A stretch of 64,000 bases of DNA from assembly GCA_019636235.1 (NCBI GenBank), contig JAHBXW010000018.1, forward strand, positions 39,500 through 103,499, read 5' to 3'. Below, piece after piece: positions 1 to 7,737 of this stretch. This stretch comes from Planctomyces sp. (lineage in GTDB: Bacteria > Planctomycetota > Planctomycetia > Planctomycetales > Planctomycetaceae). The notes beneath the pieces were generated by a model. The model was not told the DNA's origin. It saw only the letters and a list, made by a program, of their open reading frames with translations, and ran no database searches. Every line of letters starts with the position of its first letter. Positions within the stretch are counted from its first letter, which is position 1. The position numbers were made by a program, and so were the translations under genes.

Positions 1-1
1 C

Positions 2-91
2 GACGCCATCGATTCCGACGGGGATGGCCGGATCACTCGTGAGGAACTCCGGCTCGCGTTCGAAAATCGCCTCGACGCCTCCGGCGAATGA
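2..91 (+). CDS. C-terminal end of an EF-hand protein (partial)
   Basis: The window opens inside a reading frame that runs to a TGA at 89-91 and encodes the last 29 residues of a protein. It carries one complete EF-hand calcium loop, DSDGDGRITREE: Asp at loop positions 1, 3 and 5, Gly at 6, Ile at 8 and Glu at 12. EF-hand proteins are common in planctomycetes, often secreted, but the rest of the gene lies outside the window, so its overall role cannot be given. A strong hairpin follows at 137-160. Confidence 0.75.
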   Translation, partial: DAIDSDGDGRITREELRLAFENRLDASGE

Positions 92-136
92 CAGGCGGCG
101 CGCGCCACCCAGGAGGATGACTCCCTCTGGCGGCCC

Positions 137-160
137 GACCCCGCGCACCCGCGCGGGGTC
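137..160 (+). terminator. hairpin after the EF-hand gene
   Basis: There is a perfect 10-bp inverted repeat GACCCCGCGC / GCGCGGGGTC with a 4-base loop (ACCC), 45 bases after the EF-hand stop codon. No long T run follows, so it may act as a weak intrinsic or Rho-assisted terminator. The hairpin itself is read directly. Confidence 0.5.
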
Positions 161-209
161 GTGTCGTTCAGGGACCTGCCGCGGCCGCCCGGCTGCTCCG
201 TGCGTGCGA

Positions 210-215
210 TATACT
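210..215 (+). promoter_or_regulatory. possible -10 element of the MazG-like gene
   Basis: TATACT lies 36 bases before the ATG at 252, after the hairpin that ends the previous gene. No convincing -35 hexamer is visible at 16-18 bases upstream. The placement matches similar hexamers ahead of other genes in this window. Confidence 0.35.
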
Positions 216-251
216 CCCCCCATTCCGCTTCGTGAATCCGGGAGTCGACGC

Positions 252-563
252 ATGGCCGAGTCGTTGTCGTTGTCTGAGCTGCAGTCGCTGATTGATCGCA
301 TGTATTCCCGCAAGGACGAAGCGCGCGGCGTCGACGGGACATTCATGTGGCTGATGGAGGAAGTCGGCGAACTGGCGGCCGCTCTCCGCAGCGGCACGCA
401 GCAGGAGCAGGCCCGGGAGTTCGCGGACGTGCTCGCCTGGCTGGCGACGATTGCGAACGTCGCCGGCATCGACCTCAACGCGGCCGTCCTGGAGAAATAT
501 GGGCGCGGCTGCCCCGGCTGCGGGCAGATGGTCTGCGCCTGCGGCGATGCCGAAAAGCCATAG
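252..563 (+). CDS. MazG-like nucleotide pyrophosphohydrolase
   Basis: This 103-residue protein matches the short all-alpha MazG-like family, which hydrolyses nucleoside triphosphates to monophosphate and pyrophosphate with Mg2+. The visible metal-site pattern is EEVGEL around residues 36-41 and EFADVLAW around residues 57-64, which supply the acidic residues expected for the ExxE and ExxD half-sites. The C-terminus adds a Cys cluster (CPGC, then CAC) that looks like a small zinc-binding tail and is not part of the catalytic core. The reading frame is open further upstream, but the ATG at 252 begins the family-like sequence and fits the TATACT element. The substrate is not predictable, and housekeeping of non-canonical nucleotides is the usual guess. 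Confidence 0.8.
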   Translation: MAESLSLSELQSLIDRMYSRKDEARGVDGTFMWLMEEVGELAAALRSGTQQEQAREFADVLAWLATIANVAGIDLNAAVLEKYGRGCPGCGQMVCACGDAEKP

Positions 564-580
564 GCCGAGTCAATCAAGAA

Positions 581-606
581 CACGGGGGCGTTGCATCGCC
601 CCCGTG
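581..606. terminator. bidirectional terminator hairpin
   Basis: A perfect 10-bp stem CACGGGGGCG / CGCCCCCGTG with loop TTGCAT sits between two convergent genes, ending at 563 on the plus strand and 633 on the minus strand. Its symmetry and position suggest it stops transcription from both sides. Only short T runs flank it. Confidence 0.6.
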
Positions 607-632
607 GCTGATCTTGCGCAGAACCGTGGGGC

Positions 633-1136
633 TCAGTGCCCCGAATCGAGTTCCGCCAGGAAACCGCGGAACTGCGACCAGTGCGCGTCCTCATCGGAAA
701 GCAGCTGCGTGCACAGGTCGGCCGTCACCGGATCATCGTCCGACGTCGCGCGAATGATGTCGCGGTAATGGGCGATGGCCCCCTCCTCCGCGGCCAGCAC
801 GCCCTCCACCACCGACCGCACATCGGTCGTGGACTGCGGCGGACGCAACGACTCCTGATCGAACTGCAGCTCCAGGGACCCCGGCACACGCCCGCCCAGC
901 TGCTTGATCCGTTCCGCCAGCCGCCGCGCGTGCCCCAGTTCCTCGGTGACGTCGGCCGCCAGCGACCGCTTCACTTCCTCGGCGCGGATGCCGTCCAGGT
1001 GAACGCTGTTCGCGAGATAGTTGGCGACTGTCTCGATCTCCATCCGGTACGCCTTCTGGAGGAGGGCGATCGTTTCACCGGCGTTGGGAAGCGGTTCGCT
1101 GAGGCTGCGGTGAGCTGTGGACTTCTTCTCGGCCAT
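633..1136 (-). CDS. ferritin-like / bacterioferritin-type diiron protein
   Basis: This 167-residue, mainly helical protein has the spacing of a ferritin-like four-helix bundle. A glutamate in the first helix (E33 or E35) is followed by EELGH (E66xxH69), an EEG pair (E117/E118) and EDAH (E149xxH152), so both ExxH halves of a diiron centre are present. Family members oxidise and store iron or protect DNA from oxidative damage. The heme methionine of true bacterioferritin cannot be assigned with confidence, so a more precise name is not given. It is transcribed alone, divergently from the CsbD-type gene. It could also be a rubrerythrin-like or DUF2383-type protein. Confidence 0.75.
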   Translation of the reverse strand: MAEKKSTAHRSLSEPLPNAGETIALLQKAYRMEIETVANYLANSVHLDGIRAEEVKRSLAADVTEELGHARRLAERIKQLGGRVPGSLELQFDQESLRPPQSTTDVRSVVEGVLAAEEGAIAHYRDIIRATSDDDPVTADLCTQLLSDEDAHWSQFRGFLAELDSGH

Positions 1137-1555
1137 GTCTGACTCCTGACTCCTGGGATCGTCCGATCAAGCAGTCGTCCCGCGGCGCGTCGGACGGCGT
1201 CGTCGCGGTCGGAATCGCGGGTCGGCCCCGTGTTCTCGAATGCCCGTCAAACCGTGCAACCGGTATGCCGAGGCCCTGTCGGCCCGGCCCCCGCGCGACG
1301 GAACCTGGTTCGCGACCGCACGCCGGCAATGGCCATCGAACGCTCACCGACCAGGCCCCCGGAGGCATGCCCTGCGCGACGCATCACGAGAGCTGAAAAT
1401 GCCTTACGTGTGATTGACCGCCCCCAGACGGCCGCCGCCAAAGCGATTCGGCACGCCGGCTGCATTTGTGGTCTCTTCGGAATGAGACGACAGAATGACG
1501 CGGCTTGGCTGTTGTGGCCCGTCGCGGCTGCCCTTATCACACAAGGAGTTCACCG
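1137..1555. other. intergenic region between divergent ferritin and CsbD genes
   Basis: These 419 bases hold the upstream regions of both divergent genes. The only structure I see is a short inverted repeat near 1471-1488 (GTCTC ... GAGAC with TTCGGAA between). No coding sequence with family-like features is present on either strand, and no clear -35/-10 pair was recognised. Confidence 0.4.
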
Positions 1556-1768
1556 ATGAATGCCGATCAGTTGAAAGGCAACTGGAAGATCTTTCGCGGA
1601 AAAGTGAAGGAGAAGTGGGGCCAGTTGACTGACGACGAACTCGATGTCGTCGACGGTCGGATGGATCAATTGAGCGGCGCGATCCAGCGTCGTTATGGCC
1701 TCGCCAAGGAGGAAACGGAGAAGGAGCTGGACCGGCTGTTCGCCCAGTGCGACACCGAGTGTCGCTGA
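1556..1768 (+). CDS. CsbD-family stress response protein
   Basis: This 70-residue soluble protein has the CsbD signature: MNADQLKGNWKIFRGKVKEKWGQLTDDELDVVDG in overall pattern, with the conserved N-x-W, KVKEKWG and LTDDEL elements near residues 8-26. CsbD proteins are small, hydrophilic and induced by general stress in many bacteria, but their biochemical role is unknown. The start is set by an AAGGAG ribosome-binding site at 1543-1548 with good spacing. A second, more divergent copy of the same fold seems to follow at 1858-2079. Confidence 0.9.
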   Translation: MNADQLKGNWKIFRGKVKEKWGQLTDDELDVVDGRMDQLSGAIQRRYGLAKEETEKELDRLFAQCDTECR

Positions 1769-1857
1769 GTTCGTCGAGGTGTTTCGCGGCCTGTCGGCGC
1801 GATTCCGCCAGGCCGCGACTTTTCCTGCTCCCCTGTTCGTGAACGGACGGTTGACCT

Positions 1858-2079
1858 GTGGTTGCCGGAGCTTCCAATCATCTGAACGCCGACTGGGCGG
1901 ATCGAGCTCGCCAGCAGTGGCCGTTCCTGTCTCCCGGCGATCTCGACGAGATCGGCGGGCGGGTGGATCGGCTGTACCGCATCCTGCTGAAGCACCAGGT
2001 CTCCCGCGGCGACGCCGCCGCGCAGCTCCATCAGTTCATGAGCCACGAACGTCGCACTTGCAGTTGCAGCGCTGGCTGA
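1858..2079 (+). CDS. small protein, probable divergent CsbD-like paralogue
   Basis: This 73-residue frame starts at GTG 1858, with no strong ribosome-binding site. It aligns by eye with the preceding CsbD protein over about 50 residues. W-x-L-x-x-x-D/E-L-D is followed by G-R-V/M-D-x-L, and a later helix again ends in a hydrophobic L-x-x-F, with almost no gaps. The match covers the whole CsbD core, so tandem duplication with divergence is the simplest reading. The C-terminus differs, ending in a Cys-containing tail (CSCSAG). The 89-base gap makes co-transcription with the first copy plausible. Function is unknown. Confidence 0.55.
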   Translation: MVAGASNHLNADWADRARQQWPFLSPGDLDEIGGRVDRLYRILLKHQVSRGDAAAQLHQFMSHERRTCSCSAG

Positions 2080-2737
2080 ACGCCGCGCGGCCGGATCACG
2101 ACTTGCACGATCCGCTCGCCGCTCACTTCGGGTCCCAACGCTTCGAGTTGCTGCTCTCCGAACGGCCGCCTCTTTCTCGCCGTCCGCTCTGCTGACTCTC
2201 CGAACGCGGCGCAACGCGTCGCCGCACGCGTCGGGATCGCTTGAGATCAACACGACTTCTCGCTTCGGTCCCTCTGCACGAGTCAGCCAGGGCACTGCAC
2301 GCGGCTCGGCTGTCGCCGGTCCGCGGTTCCGTCGTGGTGGATCGGCGCCCCCTTCAGGAAACGCCGCCAGCGGTCGGGCGGCATTCGCGCGACGTGTCCA
2401 ACGACCCGCCAGAACGGGCGGCCTGCCGAAATCGGAATTGAATTCTTCGCCGCCGCCCCGCGGCCAATCATCGATGCATGTGGATGTTTCGATCCCGCGC
2501 CATCGCTTGAGGTTGCATGCGGTCGGCGACTGGATCGGCCGCCTCGCTGATCGGCCCGCATCGGCGTCAAGTCGCCGGACCGCAGGGGCGATTGCCAGCC
2601 CAACGGCACGGCGGCTGCATTGCTGCTCGGGCGTGATGAGCTTTCAACGGCTGCCTGGCCGAGCCCGAAGTCCGGGCGTTCCGGGGAGCGTCTTCCCGCT
2701 GGCCAGCCGGCCTCTCAAGATCGAGGAGCATAGTACG
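2080..2737. other. 658-base stretch without a recognised gene
   Basis: Both strands contain open frames, but none shows a family-like sequence, a credible ribosome-binding site or planctomycete-type composition, and they look like chance frames in GC-rich DNA. The last 20 bases contain GAGGAG, the ribosome-binding site of the lipoprotein gene at 2738. I see no RNA gene or repeat here. Confidence 0.4.
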
Positions 2738-3343
2738 ATGTCACGTCAGGGAATCTTTGGATTGGGAATCGCCGGCGCGCTCGCCTTCGCCGGATGCGGA
2801 ACGGATCAGGCCGACGTCATGGAAGCGCGGCGCGATCTCGAAGAGACGCAGATCGATGCGTCACGGCAGGTCGCGGAAGCCGAACAGGACGCCGCGGAGA
2901 TCCGTCACGAGGCGATGCGCTACAACGCTGAGAACCAGGCGGAAGCCGAGCGCGACGCCGCGGAAACGGTCCGCGACGCCCGTGAAGACGCGGCCGAGGA
3001 CATTCAGGACGCCCGTGAGGATCTCCGCGAGACCGAGCGGGATGCCGCTGAAACGGCTGCGGAGCGCCGCGATGACGGCCTGACGACCGGCGCCGCGCTG
3101 AATACGGATGTCTCCCGCAAGCAGGCGGATGTCGCCGCCGCCGAGCAGAAGCTCGACGCCGCGCAGCAGCGTCTGGCCGACGCCCAGGCCGCGTTCCGCA
3201 CGGCTCAGGCCGGTGAGAACCAGGCCGAGATCGACGCCGCCCAGGAAGCGGTCGAAACCGCCCAGAGCGATGTCGACAACGCCCGCCAGGAACTGGCGGA
3301 CGAACAGCAGGAACTGGCCCGACTGCAGAACCCGACTCAGTAA
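2738..3343 (+). CDS. coiled-coil lipoprotein rich in Ala, Glu, Asp and Gln
   Basis: This 201-residue protein begins with a lipoprotein signal: positively charged start, hydrophobic stretch and lipobox LAFAGC with Cys20, so it is expected to be anchored in a membrane. The mature part is almost entirely heptad-like and highly charged, with many A-E-x-D and D-A-A-E repeats (residues about 27-105). A second coiled coil of AQ/AE repeats (about 115-195) follows a short Gly/Thr break. No enzymatic domain is visible. Such proteins are often spacers or anchors in the envelope. The start is supported by GAGGAG at 2722-2727. It ends in a strong terminator and so appears to be monocistronic. The upstream open frame from 2438 lacks any protein-like features and is not included. 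Confidence 0.7.
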   Translation: MSRQGIFGLGIAGALAFAGCGTDQADVMEARRDLEETQIDASRQVAEAEQDAAEIRHEAMRYNAENQAEAERDAAETVRDAREDAAEDIQDAREDLRETERDAAETAAERRDDGLTTGAALNTDVSRKQADVAAAEQKLDAAQQRLADAQAAFRTAQAGENQAEIDAAQEAVETAQSDVDNARQELADEQQELARLQNPTQ

Positions 3344-3370
3344 TCTGAGTCAGACGTCGGGTGAGAGGTC

Positions 3371-3409
3371 GCGAACCGGTTGGCCCCGCGAGGTCGGCCG
3401 GTTCGCTTT
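3371..3409 (+). terminator. intrinsic terminator of the lipoprotein gene
   Basis: Stem GCGAACCGG (3371-3379) pairs perfectly with CCGGTTCGC (3398-3406) and is followed by TTT and further T-rich sequence. It lies 28 bases after the stop codon. Confidence 0.75.
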
Positions 3410-3494
3410 GCATTCGCACCTTGGGGCGAACAGTCTTTAAGAAAAAGTCGTCGGCAACGATCCACATCCGGGGAACACAGAGAGGTATCGCAAC

Positions 3495-3758
3495 ATGGAA
3501 CTGCTTGGCGCAATTCTGGGATGGTGCTTGTTCGGAGTGCTGGCGGGCGGCCTGGCGCGCCTGCTGGTTCCGGGACCGCAGCCGATGGGCTGCCTGGGGA
3601 CGATTTTGCTGGGCGTGGCCGGATCCTTTACCGGCGGCTTCGCCGTGTGGCTGTTGAGCGGCGGCAGCCCGCTGCAGCCGTCAGGATTCATCGCTTCGCT
3701 GCTGGGCGCGATCGTCATTCTCGTGCTCGCGAATCGCAATCGCCGCCGCCGGATCTGA
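3495..3758 (+). CDS. GlsB/YeaQ/YmgE-type small membrane protein
   Basis: This 87-residue integral membrane protein has three hydrophobic segments (about residues 3-26, 34-56 and 62-79) joined by Gly-rich turns and ends in a basic RNRRRR tail. The pattern GWxLFGxLAGxLARLLxPG followed by [17 protein letters not shown] is characteristic of the transglycosylase-associated / GlsB family, which is associated with general stress and acid survival in other bacteria. Its molecular role is not known. It starts after GAGAGG at 3479-3484 and ends before a very strong terminator, so it is a single-gene unit. It lies in a run of other small stress- and envelope-type genes. Confidence 0.9.
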   Translation: MELLGAILGWCLFGVLAGGLARLLVPGPQPMGCLGTILLGVAGSFTGGFAVWLLSGGSPLQPSGFIASLLGAIVILVLANRNRRRRI

Positions 3759-3815
3759 ACGAACGAAGAGCATCCGACCTGCTGGCTGCCGGCCAGATGC
3801 ATCGCCAACCTTCGT

Positions 3816-3857
3816 GAGCGAGGACGCGCCAGCGCGCGTCCTCGCTCGTTTTGTTTT
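3816..3857 (+). terminator. strong intrinsic terminator
   Basis: A perfect 13-bp stem (GAGCGAGGACGCG at 3816-3828 with CGCGTCCTCGCTC at 3835-3847), a 6-base loop and then GTTTTGTTTT make this the clearest Rho-independent terminator in the window. It ends the GlsB-type gene. Confidence 0.9.
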
Positions 3858-4222
3858 CTGCGCTGAAAAGAACTTCGCGCAGATTGCAGTTCCAGCTCTT
3901 CGCAACCGGCTGGCCGCGAGACAGACGAACTGCGCGTTCGCGCCCCACGCTTTGCCTGGGGTCCCGCGGCCCGGGCGGCTGGCCGCACCGCTCCTCCCCC
4001 GGTCAGCACGCGTGTCGCTGACGACGTCAACGGCAGGCGCAGCAGCCTGCGCGAGGAAATCCGCCACAGCCGGGCCGCTCAACGCTTTCGCAGTCAACGC
4101 GGAGCTGGAATGCGGAGACCGGCACAAGAGATGCGGAACATCTCAGCGCGGCCTGCCGCCGGGACGCATGACTGAGACCACCGGCGGCGCCCTTTCCGAG
4201 CGGGCCTCTCGGAGCGACTTCC
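3858..4222. other. 365-base stretch without a recognised gene
   Basis: Between the strong terminator and the next secreted-protein gene I see only GC-rich sequence with chance open frames. A GGAG at about 4213-4216 serves as ribosome-binding site for the gene at 4223. Confidence 0.4.
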
Positions 4223-4564
4223 ATGAACGACGCCTTCCCCCGAATGCTGGCAGCGCTGTGTCTCCTCTTCGCGCTCCTCGTGGAGAACTCGCACGGCGAT
4301 GCGGCCCAGAAATACATCGGCACAATCCACTCGGCCGACGCGAACCAGGTGACGCTGATGGTCGGCACCGAACTGGTGACGTTTCGGGTCGAAGACGAAA
4401 CGGCCATTACGCTCGACGGCAAGACCGCCAGGGCCGCCGACCTGCGCGACGGCGATCAGGCGACCGTCAACGCCGAAAAGGGCCAGGACTTCGTGCTCCG
4501 CGCCGTGGATGTGACGGCGACGCGCAAACCAGTCAAACACACCGCGGGCGAGAACACGCACTGA
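4223..4564 (+). CDS. small secreted protein of unknown function, beta-rich
   Basis: This 113-residue protein has an N-terminal signal peptide (hydrophobic residues about 8-20, likely cleaved after HGDA). The mature part alternates short beta-type stretches: YIGTIHSADANQVTLMVG, then LVTFRVEDETAITLDG and a Lys/Ala/Asp segment ending in polar tail. The pattern 'short strand, acidic turn, T-A-I-T-L-D-G-K' resembles DUF5666-type small beta-barrel domains. The N-terminal part of the PDZ protein at 5191 has a similar segment. No catalytic residues are evident. The gene is followed after 42 bases by the next reading frame and may form an operon with it. Confidence 0.6.
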   Translation: MNDAFPRMLAALCLLFALLVENSHGDAAQKYIGTIHSADANQVTLMVGTELVTFRVEDETAITLDGKTARAADLRDGDQATVNAEKGQDFVLRAVDVTATRKPVKHTAGENTH

Positions 4565-4606
4565 CGAGCCGGGCTCCGGCCGTCCGAACCGACAGGAACA
4601 ACTGCC

Positions 4607-5038
4607 ATGCTGGCGATGGTCACCCACCAGGACGAGGCCCACAGCGACCTCGAATACCTGCTCCTCGACGATCTTTTTGAGCTGCTCGAGGAGCCGGCCG
4701 ACGCCGAGAACCGCCGCGCCATATTGGCGCTGCTCGAATTCCTGCTGACGACAGGAAGAGAGGCATTCTCGGCGATGGATGAGTCCGACGTTTCCTCGGA
4801 ACTGCTGTCCAGTTCGCAGTGGCGACGGCAGATCATCGGCCTCCACGCGGACCGGGATCGACTGTACGCGCAACTCGACTCGCTGAACGAACAGTTGCAG
4901 AACTGCCGAAACCCGCGCGAGAGCGTGAATGCCGCGCGGGATGCGGTCCTGGTGTGGATCAACCGTTTGCAGCGGCACCGCCGCCAGCGGCTGCGGGTTC
5001 GCAGGGAATCCGCTCCGCGGCTCCGCAGCCACGTATGA
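4607..5038 (+). CDS. conserved-looking helical protein of unknown function
   Basis: This 143-residue protein has no signal peptide or membrane segment. It is acidic and helical in the first 90 residues (LEYLLLDDLFELLEE, then a second amphipathic helix RRAILALLEFLLTTG), has a probable coiled-coil helix at about 85-110, and ends in a strongly basic tail (RHRRQRLRVRRES). I do not recognise a family. AGGA upstream of ATG 4607 supports the start. Its position between two secreted-protein genes suggests a shared transcript, but the tail hints at nucleic-acid or membrane-surface binding. That is inference only. Confidence 0.5.
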   Translation: MLAMVTHQDEAHSDLEYLLLDDLFELLEEPADAENRRAILALLEFLLTTGREAFSAMDESDVSSELLSSSQWRRQIIGLHADRDRLYAQLDSLNEQLQNCRNPRESVNAARDAVLVWINRLQRHRRQRLRVRRESAPRLRSHV

Positions 5039-5190
5039 ATCGACGAGCGGACGGTCGACAGCAGTCAGTCCGCGAAACGAAGCAGCAGTCCACCGGATGC
5101 GATCGCATTCGGCCATCAACAATCCGTCGAACGCGACCAGTGGGCGGCTCGCGTGCGGCGTTCTTCAAAGACAGGAATGGAGTGAGAGCG

Positions 5191-7545
5191 ATGATTCCCC
5201 AAAGCACACGGCGCCCGTCGCGGCGCTGGTTTCAATCAGCGATCGTCGGCGGGTGCGCCGCACTCGCGCTGTCCACCGCGCAGGCCCAGACGACCGGGAA
5301 TGCCCCGCCGGCCGGCAACGTTCCCGTGAACCCCAACGCGACCGGTGTGGGCGGAACCTCCGGTGCTGCGGGCGCCGCGCAGACTCCGAATGCGACGGGC
5401 ACGGGGGCAGCCGGCGCGGCGGGCCAGGCAGCGCCCAATGCGCCGACCACCATCCAAACCCCGCAGACCGCGAATCCCGGAACGGGCGCCACGCAAGTGC
5501 CGCCGAACGCGACACCCCCGGTCCCTGGCCAGCCCCGGCCGAACGCCGCGCGGAATCCCAACCTGCAGGGGCGTCCGAACGCCGCTCAGACCCCGGCCGC
5601 TCAGACCCCGGCGGCCGGCGAGGAGGCAGCGGCGTTCCTGTCCGGACGCATCTCGAACCTCGACAGCCGGTCGCTCACGCTGATGAACGGCGGCCGCTCG
5701 ACGCTGTTCAACTACACGCCCCGCACGCTCATTGAAATCGAAGGCCGCCGCGGGTCGTTCCGCGACCTCCGCTCGCTGCCGGCGACAACGGACGTTCAGA
5801 TCTATCGCGATCCCACGAACCCCACGCGGATTCAGCGGATCGTCGTCGGCGGCAACGCCGATGCCCAGGTCGAAGGCGCCGCGGACGCCGAGGCTACGGC
5901 CGACATTGGCGCGTCCGTCGGCGCCTCCGCCGACCAGCCTCAGTCCGCCACGCCGCGCCGCAACAGCACGGGCGTCAACAACCGGACGAACGCGAACCCG
6001 CGTCCCAACGCGCAACGCGGGCAGCGGCCGGGCGCGGAGAACATCGATCCCAACACGCCCATCGAAGCGCCCGGGTTCGATATCCTTCCCGATTCGCAGC
6101 GACCCCCGCGCGCCAGCGACAGCGCTCCCGCAGCGCCCCGGTCGCAGGGCGTGACGCGCGAACAGCGTCGCGGCAGCGCTCCCGCGGCTCCCTTCGACAA
6201 CGACGAAGGCGTGAACCAGAGCACCGCGCCCGGGCGCCCCGATCCCGAGGATCCCCGGACGCGCCCGCTTGCGCCCGGAACCCGGGCGAATGAACCCGTC
6301 CGCGCTCCCGGAGCGCGGCCCAATGAGCCCATCCGCGCTCCCGGCGCCCGGTCCAACGAGCCGATCCGCGCTCCCGGAGCGCGGCCCAATGAGCCCATCC
6401 GCGCTCCCGGCGCAGACCTCAATGAACCGGTGCGTGCGCCGGGCGCAGATCCCAATGAACCGATTCGCGCGCCCGGCGGGCGTGACGTGATCCGCCGCAG
6501 CGACGGCACGATTTCCGGCCGCACTGCCGGCAATTCCCGAGCCGCCGCCGCGGCGCAGGTTCCGGCCGTTGACCTCGGCGTGTCGCTGCAGGCCGCGCGA
6601 GGCGGCGTCGGCGTCACGGCCGTCGTGCCGTCCGGCATTGCCGGGAATGGCGGTTTCGTCGTGGGCGACACCATCCGCTCGATCGACGGCGTCGCCGTTC
6701 GCAACGACAACGACATCTATCGCGCCCTGCATGCCCATCAGGCGGGCGATCGCGTGACCGTGCAGGTTCTCCGTGAAGGCACGCCGCGCGACTTGACGCT
6801 CACACTGCCGTCGACCTTCCAGCCCGCCATGCTGGACGAGGCGGTGGCCGAGACTGCCGTAGCGGGCGCCGCCGGTCTGGCCGGAACTCCGGCAGCGGAT
6901 CCTTCGACCCGGATTGAAACCCAGGCCGAGACCGGCATCTCCGGAACACAGTTGGGGACGGACCGCCTGGACCCGAATGGGCTGCCGACGACGACCGGAC
7001 AGGGCGCCGCCAGCCAGGGTCTGTCGACCGAAGGCCTGACGCTGGAGGGCGCGACGGATGAGACGCCGGCGGCCCGTCCCACGCGACGCGTCGAGCCTTC
7101 TCTGTCGAGCGTCGATGTCCGCAAAGTGTCGCCGATTGATCTCGGCTGGCAGCTTCGCGACACGACCGTAGGAGTGGCCGTGGTGAGCATCGCGGACGAC
7201 GGGGCGCTTGGGCAGGGCGACCTCCGCGGCGGCGACATCATCGAGAGCGTCAATGGCCGCATCGTGACGACGCCCGGCGCGCTGTATTACGAGCTGCATC
7301 AGGTCGGCGCTGGCGAGGGGGTGAACCTCGGAATCCTTCGCGAGGGCGAACGTCAGACGGCCCGCGTCACGCTGCCGGCGACGCATCGTCCCGAGCTGCT
7401 GGACAACGCGGCGGTCAGCGCGGCCGGGGCGACAACCGGCCAGGAGGCCCTGACTCCCGCGGATGTGCGGTCCCTGATGCAGGAAGTTCGCGAGCTGCGC
7501 GCGGAAATCGAGGCGCTCAAGGCGGCCCGCGGCGCGACGCCCTGA
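5191..7545 (+). CDS. secreted protein with two PDZ domains and an 11-residue repeat
   Basis: This 784-residue protein starts at ATG 5191, where a signal peptide ends at about AQA (residue 31). A long Pro/Asn/Ala-rich low-complexity region (about 32-145) precedes a small beta domain (about 148-225), similar to the DUF5666-like segment of the protein at 4223. A second disordered region ends in six tandem copies of an 11-residue unit of type ARPNEPIRAPG (about residues 364-429). Two PDZ domains follow, at about 454-541 and 644-731, each with the GxGDxIxxINGxxV-type carboxylate-binding pattern, and a short C-terminal helix (about 765-782). There is no protease triad, so it is not a complete HtrA. 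It is probably a periplasmic or surface scaffold binding C-terminal peptides. Confidence 0.75.
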   Translation: MIPQSTRRPSRRWFQSAIVGGCAALALSTAQAQTTGNAPPAGNVPVNPNATGVGGTSGAAGAAQTPNATGTGAAGAAGQAAPNAPTTIQTPQTANPGTGATQVPPNATPPVPGQPRPNAARNPNLQGRPNAAQTPAAQTPAAGEEAAAFLSGRISNLDSRSLTLMNGGRSTLFNYTPRTLIEIEGRRGSFRDLRSLPATTDVQIYRDPTNPTRIQRIVVGGNADAQVEGAADAEATADIGASVGASADQPQSATPRRNSTGVNNRTNANPRPNAQRGQRPGAENIDPNTPIEAPGFDILPDSQRPPRASDSAPAAPRSQGVTREQRRGSAPAAPFDNDEGVNQSTAPGRPDPEDPRTRPLAPGTRANEPVRAPGARPNEPIRAPGARSNEPIRAPGARPNEPIRAPGADLNEPVRAPGADPNEPIRAPGGRDVIRRSDGTISGRTAGNSRAAAAAQVPAVDLGVSLQAARGGVGVTAVVPSGIAGNGGFVVGDTIRSIDGVAVRNDNDIYRALHAHQAGDRVTVQVLREGTPRDLTLTLPSTFQPAMLDEAVAETAVAGAAGLAGTPAADPSTRIETQAETGISGTQLGTDRLDPNGLPTTTGQGAASQGLSTEGLTLEGATDETPAARPTRRVEPSLSSVDVRKVSPIDLGWQLRDTTVGVAVVSIADDGALGQGDLRGGDIIESVNGRIVTTPGALYYELHQVGAGEGVNLGILREGERQTARVTLPATHRPELLDNAAVSAAGATTGQEALTPADVRSLMQEVRELRAEIEALKAARGATP
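6280..6477 (+). repeat. six tandem 33-bp coding repeats
   Basis: Six consecutive 33-base units encode TRANEPVRAPG, ARPNEPIRAPG, ARSNEPIRAPG, ARPNEPIRAPG, ADLNEPVRAPG and ADPNEPIRAPG. The units are in frame and lie between the disordered region and the first PDZ domain. Units 2 and 4 encode identical peptides and are nearly identical at DNA level, which suggests recent expansion. Confidence 0.9.
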
Positions 7546-7737
7546 CGGCGTCCGCCCGGACATCGATCCGCTCGCCTGGCAGGGAGCTGTGTCCCTGGGA
7601 AGCCGGCGGTTCGTGAGGCGTGCCTGCCTTGCGGACCGCCGGTTCCGTTTGTCACTGTGCGCTGCGTCCGGACAGGCGGGGCCGAATGTCGGCCGCCTGG
7701 AACCGCGTTCGAGAGACCCGGCGCCCATTGACCGTTT

